Positions 7,206 through 15,738 of a stretch of 46,707 nucleotides of DNA are shown here, piece after piece. The position numbers and the translations under genes are program-made. This stretch comes from Flavobacteriales bacterium (lineage in GTDB: Bacteria; Bacteroidota; Bacteroidia; UBA10329). Every line of letters starts with the position of its first letter. Position 1 is the first letter of the stretch. Location: assembly GCA_021741155.1 (NCBI GenBank), contig JAIOYP010000030.1, positions 1 through 46,707 of the forward strand. The letters run 5' to 3'. The notes below the pieces were generated by a model. The model had not been told where the DNA came from and ran no database searches. It saw nothing but the letters and a program-made list of their open reading frames with translations.

Positions 7206-9653
7206 TTAAGACAACTTCAACGGATTCTTAACCTTTTCCTTGAGCAAAGCGCGCTCCATCACTTCGTCCATGTTTTTGACGTAGTGGAAAGTCAATCCTT
7301 TCAAATAATCTGGTTCAATCTCTTCGATGTCTTTTCTGTTCTCGACAGAAAGAATGATTTCCTTGATATGCGCTCTTTTGGCAGCCAAAATCTTCTCTTT
7401 GATTCCTCCTACTGGAAGCACCTTTCCGCGAAGCGTAATCTCGCCAGTCATGGCTAGTTTCTCTCGAACCTTGCGTTGCGTGTAAAGCGATGCTAATGCA
7501 GTAAAAATGGTAATACCTGCTGATGGACCGTCCTTTGGAGTTGCTCCCTCAGGAACGTGGATGTGAAGATTCCATTCGTCAAATATCTCAGACTTAAGAC
7601 CGAGCTTGTCGGCATGCGCTTTCAGATATTCGAGTGCAATGACGGCAGATTCCTTCATCACATCTCCCAAGTTTCCAGTTAAGGTCAACTTGCCTTTTCC
7701 TTTACTTAGACTTGATTCGATGAAAAGGATGTCACCTCCAACGGAAGTCCAAGCTAGGCCAGTTACCACCCCTGCAAAGTCATTATCTGAGTAGCGGTCA
7801 CGCTGCATTCTTGGTGCACCAAGAATTTCTTCCACATCTTCCAATGTAATAGTTGGGCTTTTGGGCTCTTCCATTGCCACAAACTTGGCACGGTTACGAA
7901 CCAACTTTGCAATGGTTTTTTCCAATCCACGAACACCACTTTCGCGTGTGTATTCTTCTACCACTTTCTCCAAAACTTGCTTGCTCAGCTTCACTTGAGA
8001 CTTTTTCAAGCCGTGTTCCTCAATTTGTTTTGGAACGAGGTGTCGTTTGGCAATTTCCAACTTCTCCTCTACGGTATAACCGCTTACTTCGATTATCTCT
8101 AACCGATCGCGAAGCGCAGGCTGAATGGTACCCAAACTATTAGCCGTTGCAATGAACATCACCTTTGAAAGGTCATATTCTACCTCAAGGTAGTTGTCGT
8201 AAAACGCGTTGTTCTGTTCTGGATCCAGAACTTCAAGCAGAGCTGAAGATGGATCGCCATGGTGATTTGTACCTACTTTATCAATCTCATCCAACACAAA
8301 AACAGGGTTGGAAGATTTTGCCTTTTTGATATTCTGAACAATACGTCCGGGCATGGCTCCAATGTAGGTCTTGCGATGTCCTCGAATTTCCGCTTCGTCT
8401 TTCAAACCACCCAAAGAAACACGCACATAACTTCTACCAACTGCTTCGGCCACAGATTTACCTAAGCTCGTTTTTCCAACTCCCGGAGGGCCAACTAAGC
8501 ACAGAATTGGCGCTTTCAAGTCGCCTTTCAGTTTGAGAACGGCCAAGTGTTCAAGAATACGCTCTTTTACCTTTGCAAGACCAAAATGGTCTTTATCCAA
8601 GATTTTTTGCGCTCGTTTCAGGTCGAAATTATCTTTTGAGAATTCGCCCCAGGGAAGATCCAACAATACATCGAGATAGTTCATCTGAACTGAATACTCG
8701 CTCGAATTTGGATTAATTCGAGCCAATTTATCCAGCTCCTTATTGAAATGCTCCTTTACCTTATCTGCCCACAGCTTTTTTTCAGCTTTGGCTTCCATTT
8801 CACTGATCTCCTGATCGAGCGAATTTCCACCCAATTCCTCCTGAATCTGCTTCATTTGCTGATTGAGGAAGTAATCGCGTTGCTGCTTATCAATATCAAC
8901 CTTCACCTTAGATTGAATCTGATTTTTCAGCTCCAACATCTGTAGGTTCTTGGTCAAATGCTCCAATACCATGGTGGCACGATCCTTCAAATCGGCCACT
9001 TCAAGCATTTTCTGCTTTTGTGCCACGGTGGCGTCCATGTTGGACGAAATGAAATTGATGAGGAATGAAGGACTTTCAATGTTCTTCAACGCAAATTCGC
9101 TCTCAGAAGGAATGTTCGGGGATTGACGAATGATATTCAACGCCAAATCCTTCAACGAATCGACCAATGCGGTGAACTCCTTGCTCTTGCGCATTGGTTT
9201 GATTTCGTCAAATGCAGTGATTCTTCCACGGAAATATGGCTCAATCTCCACCATCTCACGCACCTCAAAACGTCTCTTTCCTTGAATGATGACTGTGGTA
9301 CTGCCATCAGGCATTTGCAGCATTTTTATAATGCGTGCCACCGTACCAATACGGTTCATGTCCTTAGGTTGCGGATCCTCAATAGCTAAGTCTTTTTGCG
9401 CCAATACACCAATCACCTTGGTGCTTTGGTATGCTTCTTTTACCAACTTAATGGATTTATCTCTACCGATGGTAATCGGAATAACAACTCCAGGAAAAAG
9501 GACGGTATTACGTAGCGGGAGAATTCCAACGAGCTCTGGAATTTCTTCCGAATTCATATGTTCCTCATCTTCAGGGGAAAGCAAAGGAATGAACTCCGAA
9601 TCTTCTTCGATTAGATTCGAGAATTGCACAATATCTTCAAATGGGTCGTTCAT
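7206..9653 (-). CDS. lon: ATP-dependent protease Lon
   Basis: Homohexameric AAA+ serine protease that degrades misfolded and regulatory proteins in the cytosol. The 815 residues are normal for the family. In order: an N-terminal substrate-binding domain ([16 protein letters not shown]), a coiled-coil middle ([20 protein letters not shown]), Walker [10 protein letters not shown] with Lys394, Walker [11 protein letters not shown], and the protease domain with the Ser/Lys dyad at Ser711 (KDGPSAGIT) and Lys754 ([13 protein letters not shown]). It is monocistronic, with a TAGTTTTG promoter box 19 bp upstream and a palindrome after the stop. The acidic N-terminal extension of about 35 residues is typical for the phylum. 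Confidence 0.98.
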   Translation of the reverse strand: MNDPFEDIVQFSNLIEEDSEFIPLLSPEDEEHMNSEEIPELVGILPLRNTVLFPGVVIPITIGRDKSIKLVKEAYQSTKVIGVLAQKDLAIEDPQPKDMNRIGTVARIIKMLQMPDGSTTVIIQGKRRFEVREMVEIEPYFRGRITAFDEIKPMRKSKEFTALVDSLKDLALNIIRQSPNIPSESEFALKNIESPSFLINFISSNMDATVAQKQKMLEVADLKDRATMVLEHLTKNLQMLELKNQIQSKVKVDIDKQQRDYFLNQQMKQIQEELGGNSLDQEISEMEAKAEKKLWADKVKEHFNKELDKLARINPNSSEYSVQMNYLDVLLDLPWGEFSKDNFDLKRAQKILDKDHFGLAKVKERILEHLAVLKLKGDLKAPILCLVGPPGVGKTSLGKSVAEAVGRSYVRVSLGGLKDEAEIRGHRKTYIGAMPGRIVQNIKKAKSSNPVFVLDEIDKVGTNHHGDPSSALLEVLDPEQNNAFYDNYLEVEYDLSKVMFIATANSLGTIQPALRDRLEIIEVSGYTVEEKLEIAKRHLVPKQIEEHGLKKSQVKLSKQVLEKVVEEYTRESGVRGLEKTIAKLVRNRAKFVAMEEPKSPTITLEDVEEILGAPRMQRDRYSDNDFAGVVTGLAWTSVGGDILFIESSLSKGKGKLTLTGNLGDVMKESAVIALEYLKAHADKLGLKSEIFDEWNLHIHVPEGATPKDGPSAGITIFTALASLYTQRKVREKLAMTGEITLRGKVLPVGGIKEKILAAKRAHIKEIILSVENRKDIEEIEPDYLKGLTFHYVKNMDEVMERALLKEKVKNPLKLS

Positions 9654-9672
9654 GTAACTAGGGGTTTGGGGG

Positions 9673-9680
9673 CAAAACTA
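9673..9680 (-). promoter_or_regulatory. Candidate -7 box for lon
   Basis: TAGTTTTG on the minus strand fits TAnnTTTG. The predicted transcript would start near 9667, leaving a leader of about 14 nt before the lon ATG. A TTG about 24 nt further upstream is a poor -33 match. No obvious heat-shock operator is seen. Confidence 0.35.
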
Positions 9681-9750
9681 CTTTGATAACGGAGGCCGAA
9701 ATGTCAATGAATGTGCCGAATTTTCAAATTGGCCATTATCGGTCAAAAGG

Positions 9751-10920
9751 TCAGTTTCGGAAACGCTGTGTCAGGTCAAAGACTGACGAAAGGATTGCTT
9801 TCTCGGTCTCATCGAACTTTTTGCCACGTCTTTGCATTACACGTTCAGCAGTAGCAAACGCCTTTTCTGCATTGTATTCTGTGAATCCAGCTGCTCCACC
9901 CCATTGGAACGATGGAATGAATGTGCGTGGAAATCCTGAACCGAAAACATTGGTGCTTACACCAACCACGGTTCCTGTATTGAACATGGTATTAATTCCT
10001 GATTTGGAATGATCGCCCATAATGAGTCCGCAGAATTGAAGACCAGTTTTAGCAAAGCGTTCTGTCTCATAGCTCCAAACCCGAACCTCGTCATAATTGT
10101 TTTTGAGATTGGAATTATTGGTATCAGCACCAAGATTGCACCATTCGCCAAGCACAGAATTCCCAAGGAAGCCATCATGTCCTTTGTTTGAATACCCCAT
10201 GATGACCGAATTATTGACTTCACCTCCTACTCGACTTTCAGGACCAACGGTTGTGGGGCCATAAATCTTCGCTCCCATCTTCACTTGGCTCCCTTCGCAA
10301 AGTGCGAATGGTCCGCGAATGATAGAACCTTCCATTACCTCTGAATTCTTTCCGAAATAAATAGAACCACTTGATGTATTAAAGATGCAGGCTTCCGCCT
10401 TCGCTCCTTCCTCCAAGAAAATATTTCCATTTCCGATAACCGTGTTGCTTTCAGAAAGCTTTGCTGATTTGCGGCCAGCAGTCAACAATTGAAAATCAGC
10501 TTCAATTGCATCTCCATTCTTGGAAAAAATATCCCACGGATTTACGACTGATAGAATTTCACCTCCGAATTCTTTTCCTCCGTACGCTACTTTTTTAAAA
10601 CCGGAAACATCCTTACCCACTTTTGCGGCAAGCAACTTTCCATCTTTCATCAATCGATCACCTTCCTTCAAAGCACCAATGGCAACTACCAAATCTGCCG
10701 ATGGACAAACACTTCCATTGATAAAAGTGTTCTCAGAAGCTGAAACCAACGGAAATTTCACACTCAGATAATCTTCTGTAAGCGTGCTAGTAGAATCCTT
10801 CAAATAGGACTCCCATTTCTCACGAATCGTGAGAATTCCAATACGCAAATCACAAACTGGTCGTGTGAAAGTCAATGGGAGCAATTTCTCCCGCGAGTCG
10901 TCAAAAAGAATGTACTTCAT
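9751..10920 (-). CDS. GlmU-like sugar-phosphate nucleotidyltransferase
   Basis: Bacteroidota GlmU-family protein, 389 residues from ATG 10920. The short N-terminal part opens MKYILFDDSREKLLPLTFTR, typical of this group and unlike the LAAGxGTRM of true GlmU. From about residue 180 on, hexapeptide repeats typical of a left-handed beta helix are seen (GNGNIFLEEGAKAEACIFNT, GPTTVGPESRVGGEVNNSVI), as in N-acetyltransferase and sugar-nucleotide enzymes. It probably acts in cell-envelope sugar-nucleotide metabolism, but the exact substrate is not shown. The frame extends to 11040, yet a TACCTTTG box 6 bp upstream of ATG 10920 and family similarity support the shorter form. Confidence 0.8.
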   Translation of the reverse strand: MKYILFDDSREKLLPLTFTRPVCDLRIGILTIREKWESYLKDSTSTLTEDYLSVKFPLVSASENTFINGSVCPSADLVVAIGALKEGDRLMKDGKLLAAKVGKDVSGFKKVAYGGKEFGGEILSVVNPWDIFSKNGDAIEADFQLLTAGRKSAKLSESNTVIGNGNIFLEEGAKAEACIFNTSSGSIYFGKNSEVMEGSIIRGPFALCEGSQVKMGAKIYGPTTVGPESRVGGEVNNSVIMGYSNKGHDGFLGNSVLGEWCNLGADTNNSNLKNNYDEVRVWSYETERFAKTGLQFCGLIMGDHSKSGINTMFNTGTVVGVSTNVFGSGFPRTFIPSFQWGGAAGFTEYNAEKAFATAERVMQRRGKKFDETEKAILSSVFDLTQRFRN

Positions 10921-10926
10921 TGTGTT

Positions 10927-10934
10927 CAAAGGTA
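10927..10934 (-). promoter_or_regulatory. Candidate -7 box for the GlmU-like gene
   Basis: TACCTTTG on the minus strand, 6 nt from the ATG at 10920. This spacing predicts an almost leaderless mRNA, as for bamD and the kinase gene at 17997. Confidence 0.4.
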
Positions 10935-11103
10935 GGCAGTTAGCATGACTTGCATTATGACAAATTCGGAAATGTTTGGGCATCAATCTTGCTCCAATCT
11001 GGTTCATGTAAAGAGGAAACGTACACATACTGAAATGCACGAAAACTCATCCACATCGTTATTCACATCAACTTTGAAGTATCTTGGCGTGACCAAAATG
11101 AGC

Positions 11104-11135
11104 TTGTATGACAATCTCGTGCGGTTGTCATACAA
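11104..11135 (+). promoter_or_regulatory. 11-bp inverted repeat upstream of the radical SAM gene
   Basis: TTGTATGACAA (11104-11114) and TTGTCATACAA (11125-11135) are perfectly complementary with a 10-nt loop, 47 bp before ATG 11183. There is no U-run after it, so it looks like an operator or an mRNA leader hairpin, not a terminator. Confidence 0.5.
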
Positions 11136-11182
11136 ATATTTTCAGGAGTAGGTAAATCAAATAAACTGAATAGAATTCGTAC

Positions 11183-13369
11183 ATGAATCAAGAGAGTCTA
11201 AAATTCGCTTTAATCAATTGTCCTGCTTGGGAAATAAATCCTCCATTCGATCTTTCCGAAATTGAAGGCTTAATAGTTTCGCATGGGCATGATGTAAAAA
11301 CCTTTGATTTCAATTTAGCGTTTCGGAATTCTTCTCCTAAATTAGTAAAGCAAGGATTTTGGGATGTTTCATGCCAAAATCAATGGAACATGGATTACAA
11401 TTGTCGTACTGACATACGTTTTAATGCTCATTCTCAATTTAACACTACTCCTTTACCTATAGATCAATGGGCAGATGAAGTTCTTTCCTTTAAGCCAGAC
11501 GTAGTTGGATTTACAACCATACCCACCAATATAGCTCCTGGGCTTTTGCTAGCCAAAGAACTAAAGAAGCTTTTGCCAAATGTTCACATAATATTTGGTG
11601 GTCCAAATCTAACCAGAGACCTAAAAGGTGATGAAATTTTAAGAACTGGCATTCCGGATGCAGTTCTAGATGGGCAATCAATTGAAACATTGCTTGAGGT
11701 TATAAACACGATATCAAATCAAGGTGATATAAGTTCGATTCCAGGAATAGGTTATCTCCTTAATGATACTCCAAGCTGGACTCAATTGCCACCTTCTCAA
11801 TCAGATCATTTCGTTAGCTTTCCTTTTCCTAGTATTACTGAGAATCCTTTGGCTAAACCTAGATTAGCTTTAATAAACTGTCCAGCTTGGGGAGCAATCC
11901 CGCCTCTTGGTATTGCCACGCTAAAATCATTTATGGTTTCAAAAGGGTACGAGGTGAAGTGCTTTGATTTCAATTTAGCGTTCTATAATTCCTCTCCTGA
12001 ATTAGTAAAACAAGATTTCTGGGGTGCTTCTAGTTATAATCAGTGGACCATGGATTATAATTGTCATACCGATATCCGCTTTAATCCTGGTTCGTTTTTC
12101 AATACAACTCCACTCCCCTTAAAAGAATGGACGGATGAAATTTTGTCTTTTAAGCCAGATGTGGTGGGGTTTTCGTCCAACATAACAAATATGACCACAG
12201 GACTTCTACTTGGTAGAGAATTGAAAAATATTGCACCAAATATTCCAATAATATTTGGTGGTCCAAATGTGGCCCATGACCGAGAGGGCAACATTGCTCT
12301 AAAAACTGGTGTGCCGGATATAATAGTGAATAGAGAGGGAGAGGAAACTTTGCTAGAAGTAATGCAAGTATTGCAAATACAAGGAGACATCAGGGCAATT
12401 TCTGGAATAGGATATCTCGTTCAAAATACTCCCACTTGGAATCCAGTTCGTCCTCAAATAAGTAATCTTGACAGCCTACCATTTCCTGATTTCAATGATT
12501 TCCCATTGGCTGAATATCCTAACCCATACGACATTCCTATTATGGCTTCAAGGGGGTGTGTTTATCATTGTGTTTTCTGTTACGAAACGGTTTTTTGGAA
12601 AAAATTCCGAATGCGTAGTGGTGAGAATATTGTAGATGAAATGGTCTTTAGACTCTCTGAATACAATCGTCTATTGGAGACTAGTCAAAATTCCGATAAC
12701 GGAAGCAGTCACCAAGAGAGAAAACGAGATTATATGGGGGTAAGCGTTGAATCTATAAATAATGGGGAAAGGCCCACTTTTTCATTTTTATTTGCAGACT
12801 CGCTAGTAAACGGGCATTTCAAAGCCTTGGAAAAAATGTGCGACTTAATAATAAAGCGTGAATTGAAGATAAAATGGATGGGTCAGGCCACTTTGGACAA
12901 ACGAATGACCAAAGAAATGATTCACAAGTTTAAAATGTCTGGATGCACTGGTTTGGCCTTTGGGTTCGAAAGTGGATCTCAAAAGGTGCTTGATGGCATG
13001 AGCAAAAATTATAAAATCGAGAATGCAAGTAGTATTTTACGGGACTTTTATGAAGGTGGTATGCCCCCAACGATAAACGTCATGGTTGGTTTTCCTACAG
13101 AAACATTTCAGGACTTTATTGAAACAGCTAAGTTTTTATTCAAGAATAGGAAATGGATAGGGCAGGTAAGCAATGTTTCGGAAACACAGGCTGCTCTTGG
13201 TACACCACTTTTTGAAACCCCTGAAAAATTTGATATGACATTTCAAGCCGATGGCACATGGACTTCTCCCAGTACTGGAACCGAAAAGGACCGAAAGAGA
13301 AGACTGAAGTTATTGCACTGGGCAATGACCTTAATGAATATCCGTCATCAAAAAATAGGGTCAGATTAG
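11183..13369 (+). CDS. Radical SAM protein with two tandem B12-binding-type domains
   Basis: The 728-residue protein belongs to the B12-binding radical SAM superfamily. Residues about 8-200 and 228-420 are two copies of one domain, offset by exactly 220 residues (660 bp) and still alike at DNA level. Examples are INCPAW at 11 and 231, and FDFNLAF and SFKPDVVGF in both. Copy 2 keeps the usual PPLGIATL and NREGEETLLEV motifs. Copy 1 has lost them (PPFDLSEI, DGQSIETLLEV). Neither copy shows the DxHxxG cobalamin ligand motif. The radical SAM core follows with the cluster ligands Cys459, Cys463 and Cys466 (CVYHCVFC), and GFPTET later on. The substrate is unknown. It is AT-richer than the flanking housekeeping genes. 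Confidence 0.85.
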   Translation: MNQESLKFALINCPAWEINPPFDLSEIEGLIVSHGHDVKTFDFNLAFRNSSPKLVKQGFWDVSCQNQWNMDYNCRTDIRFNAHSQFNTTPLPIDQWADEVLSFKPDVVGFTTIPTNIAPGLLLAKELKKLLPNVHIIFGGPNLTRDLKGDEILRTGIPDAVLDGQSIETLLEVINTISNQGDISSIPGIGYLLNDTPSWTQLPPSQSDHFVSFPFPSITENPLAKPRLALINCPAWGAIPPLGIATLKSFMVSKGYEVKCFDFNLAFYNSSPELVKQDFWGASSYNQWTMDYNCHTDIRFNPGSFFNTTPLPLKEWTDEILSFKPDVVGFSSNITNMTTGLLLGRELKNIAPNIPIIFGGPNVAHDREGNIALKTGVPDIIVNREGEETLLEVMQVLQIQGDIRAISGIGYLVQNTPTWNPVRPQISNLDSLPFPDFNDFPLAEYPNPYDIPIMASRGCVYHCVFCYETVFWKKFRMRSGENIVDEMVFRLSEYNRLLETSQNSDNGSSHQERKRDYMGVSVESINNGERPTFSFLFADSLVNGHFKALEKMCDLIIKRELKIKWMGQATLDKRMTKEMIHKFKMSGCTGLAFGFESGSQKVLDGMSKNYKIENASSILRDFYEGGMPPTINVMVGFPTETFQDFIETAKFLFKNRKWIGQVSNVSETQAALGTPLFETPEKFDMTFQADGTWTSPSTGTEKDRKRRLKLLHWAMTLMNIRHQKIGSD

Positions 13370-13465
13370 CGCTGTCAGCATAGAAAACCACATAACTGAT
13401 AAGATTTAAATAGATAGCGAGATTATAGTTCAAAGAAACTCTAAGCAAGAAATAAAAAAGATTAA

Positions 13466-13858
13466 ATGACCGAATTAGAGGAAATCATCAAAATAATTAA
13501 AACCGCACGTCTGAAAATTACAGATGATACTGAATTGGTCTGGTCTGGATATGACAGCGTAGCTGGGTTACAAGCTGATATTGACAAAGACATAAAAGAA
13601 TTGATTGCTGGAGATCTAACCAAGCTGGACTCATTTAAATTTCATTTCCTACCAACATCAACTTTTCAGGAAATTTCTTTGTCAAATGGATGGAGTGAAG
13701 AATGCATGGAGCTATCGTTAGATTTTGACAAATGTTATGAGAGCATAAAGAATAAGGTTGAACTCAATACAGCTGAGGTTATTGATAATCGAACTGGTTC
13801 TAGTGAAGGAAAAGACCGTGGGCTACATAAAATTTGGTCATGGCTAAAAGGATTATAA
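13466..13858 (+). CDS. Hypothetical protein, 130 residues
   Basis: Not recognised. It is acidic, soluble and mostly helical at both ends, without signal peptide or membrane segment. The centre (LTKLDSFKFHFLPTSTFQEI) looks strand-rich, and the C-terminus ends KIWSWLKGL. It starts 96 bp after the radical SAM gene on the same strand, so both could share a transcript. A hairpin follows its stop. Size and composition would fit an immunity or partner protein, but nothing in the sequence shows this. Confidence 0.55.
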   Translation: MTELEEIIKIIKTARLKITDDTELVWSGYDSVAGLQADIDKDIKELIAGDLTKLDSFKFHFLPTSTFQEISLSNGWSEECMELSLDFDKCYESIKNKVELNTAEVIDNRTGSSEGKDRGLHKIWSWLKGL

Positions 13859-13862
13859 CCTA

Positions 13863-13937
13863 AAATTGGCCAGAACAGTCTTATCACGACCAATTTGTTT
13901 GAGAAGGAGAACGCTACAACAGCCGAGGGCGTTTCCC
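13863..13937 (+). terminator. Two consecutive hairpins after the 13466-13858 gene
   Basis: AAATTGG (13863-13869) pairs with CCAATTT (13890-13896), followed by a short T-rich run; this begins 4 bp past the stop. A second hairpin pairs GGAGAACGC (13906-13914) with GCGTTTCCC (13929-13937), with one mismatch and one G-T pair. The first is the better terminator candidate. The second lies in GGGCGTTTCCCC-like sequence resembling dispersed repeats I recall from other Bacteroidota. Confidence 0.45.
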
Positions 13938-14305
13938 CTACTCTTTCCGCTCCATTCGCTCATGGGCGCGAAATTAAATTTATGATGAAAGAATAAGGAG
14001 AAAAGGAAAAAACGAAGGGGTTTTCAGTTGTTTTCTATCACACGTTTTTAGCCACCTCTCTCATTACATTATACCGGCATTACCGCAAAATACTGAGCTA
14101 TTACGACCGAATATACAGCCATTACAACTAGATTTACGGATTACAGGGTCTGTTCAGCAAACTGTGTCTGCCCTGCTGGGGCTGGACGAGGCTAACTCTT
14201 TAGAAGATCAGTTGCAACTAAGCAAAGCGGAATCACCGTAGGTAAACTGAGTGGGTTGGGTAGTGCGCAAGTTGGGTTGTGGGAGGCTTGGGCTGGCGGG
14301 CGAAA
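13938..14305. other. Gene-free stretch with a G-rich tract (possible G-quadruplex)
   Basis: No supported gene. A plus-strand frame is open from about 13975 to 14240 but has no credible start. At 14274-14300 four GGG runs are separated by TTGT, AGGCTT and CTGGC, meeting the usual G3-N1-7 quadruplex rule. A further GGGTTGGG lies just upstream at 14253-14260. The tract ends 6 bp before the stop of the minus-strand membrane-protein gene. Confidence 0.45.
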
Positions 14306-15271
14306 TCAGGGTATTAGACCCGCTAATTCTTTCATCCAGTGTTCATGCGACATTGTCCAATCTGCATCCTTTGATTTGGCATTTCGACTCTCGAACAATT
14401 GCATTTCGCTTTTAGCCATTTCAAGATTATGCATGGCAACATGAATTTTGACAATGAGTTTAACAATTCCGAACTCCAGATTTATAGGAAATGTGTTAGT
14501 CAATACCAAAGCTTTTGCCTCTTCCATATAGGCAAGCGCGTCTGGAAATGAATCACTTTTCCCACTATCCAATATTTCCTTTGCGACACTAGCAAAAGAT
14601 TGAACTCTGATATTTGGAGGATTCTCCTTGTTATTAGCGGATCCAATAAACTTACTACTTGTGCCCTGACCATGAATTTCGGAAAACTCATCCACCCCTT
14701 TTTCTACCTTCCTTCCAAACCAAGAAGTATTCAGTCCATACAAATAACAAATACATATAGTAAACACCAGCGTTATCAGACTTGAAGGAGTCGTTACGAA
14801 AATTAGCAGATCCAGACAAGTTTGGAAAAAAGCCTCCCTACTTAGAGTGATGTGTGTGTCGTGGAATCCGTGAGTATTCTTGAAAACTATAACAAACACG
14901 AGAAAAAACATCAATCCAAGAGCTGCCCGGTTAGGCCAAGAATTCGACCTCCCGTCTTCCTCTCCCCAGTATTTTCCGTGATATTTAAGAATAAAAACCC
15001 CAATCATTCCGAAAAAACCAGCTAAAAGAACTCCATTCTTGGCATGCTCGTAAATGGGGTCAACCTTGCCAGTCGTATGACTAACCAAAGACAAGTAGTA
15101 CAATAGATTACTATAGCATGCGATAAACAAGCTTTCCAATCCGTTTTGTTCTATAATAGGTTTAACCGTACTCTTTGGTGTTGCGATATTCTTCACGTAG
15201 AAAGTAAACAGCATCAATCCAAAAGGAGCCATTACATATTCAGTAATCTGAAAAAAGCAGGTAGAATACAT
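14306..15271 (-). CDS. Multi-pass membrane protein of a kinase/receiver operon
   Basis: Unrecognised 321-residue protein. Hydropathy by eye shows about five membrane helices in the first two thirds: APFGLMLFTFYVKNI, FIACYSNLLYYLSLV, GVLLAGFFGMIGVFILKY, ALGLMFFLVFVIVF and LITLVFTICICYLYGL. The last 120 residues are a soluble, helical tail (FASVAKEILDSGKSDSFPDA, then AHNLEMAKSEMQLFESR-like helices) that resembles TPR-type repeats. It starts 3 bp after the receiver gene, so it is the third gene of the unit. It may be the output or anchor of the signalling pair; this is inference. It is AT-richer than its housekeeping neighbours. Confidence 0.65.
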   Translation of the reverse strand: MYSTCFFQITEYVMAPFGLMLFTFYVKNIATPKSTVKPIIEQNGLESLFIACYSNLLYYLSLVSHTTGKVDPIYEHAKNGVLLAGFFGMIGVFILKYHGKYWGEEDGRSNSWPNRAALGLMFFLVFVIVFKNTHGFHDTHITLSREAFFQTCLDLLIFVTTPSSLITLVFTICICYLYGLNTSWFGRKVEKGVDEFSEIHGQGTSSKFIGSANNKENPPNIRVQSFASVAKEILDSGKSDSFPDALAYMEEAKALVLTNTFPINLEFGIVKLIVKIHVAMHNLEMAKSEMQLFESRNAKSKDADWTMSHEHWMKELAGLIP

Positions 15272-15274
15272 GGT

Positions 15275-15733
15275 CTAATCAGTCCTTTTAGAATTCTGAG
15301 AAACGCTCTTACTGTAAAAAGATTCCAGAAGATTAATAAAGTTCATGTAAGACTCCTTATCAGGTTTATACAAATAGTGTCCCCCTTTTCCAATTATTTC
15401 TTTTATTATTTCAGGCTCATTGACCCATGAATAGCAAACTACTGGGATCCTAGGATAATTTTGAACTAAGTAATCTAAAACCGCCAACCCTTCTAACGCA
15501 AATTCACGTTTCAATTTGGGGTCTCTTAATAATTGATAAGGCATTAGAAGATCCAATGAAACTACTGAAATAGCTGACGGGTATTCTTTTATGTATTCCA
15601 ACGCATCAATGGTGGACTGCATGTGCTTACATACTCCTTTACCATGGCGCTCCTCCATCACGTCCATAACAGGTTCCACCTCCATAACGTGCTCATCAAT
15701 GAACAGTATAACTTTTTCTGAATCGTCACTCAT
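15275..15733 (-). CDS. Stand-alone response-regulator receiver protein
   Basis: Single-domain receiver of 152 residues. The pattern of CheY-like domains is present: acidic pocket FIDEH (Asp13-Glu14), phospho-acceptor Asp61 in VVSLDLLMP, Ser102 in PVVCYSW, and Lys123 in LYKPD. There is no DNA-binding output domain. An insertion of about 15 residues follows the DLLMP loop (YQLLRDPKLKREFALEG), longer than in CheY. It starts 5 bp after the kinase gene and is followed at 3 bp by the membrane-protein gene. It presumably receives phosphate from the kinase at 15739-17997 and acts by protein contact. Confidence 0.8.
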   Translation of the reverse strand: MSDDSEKVILFIDEHVMEVEPVMDVMEERHGKGVCKHMQSTIDALEYIKEYPSAISVVSLDLLMPYQLLRDPKLKREFALEGLAVLDYLVQNYPRIPVVCYSWVNEPEIIKEIIGKGGHYLYKPDKESYMNFINLLESFYSKSVSQNSKRTD

Positions 15734-15738
15734 TGGAT

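Noticed and set aside
9683-10012. Plus-strand 109-codon frame opposite the GlmU-like gene
   Set aside because: Antisense shadow: codon bias, hexapeptide repeats and promoter support the minus-strand gene only.
13975-14240. Open plus-strand frame of about 88 codons
   Set aside because: No ATG, GTG or TTG start at a sensible place and no family resemblance; left as non-coding.
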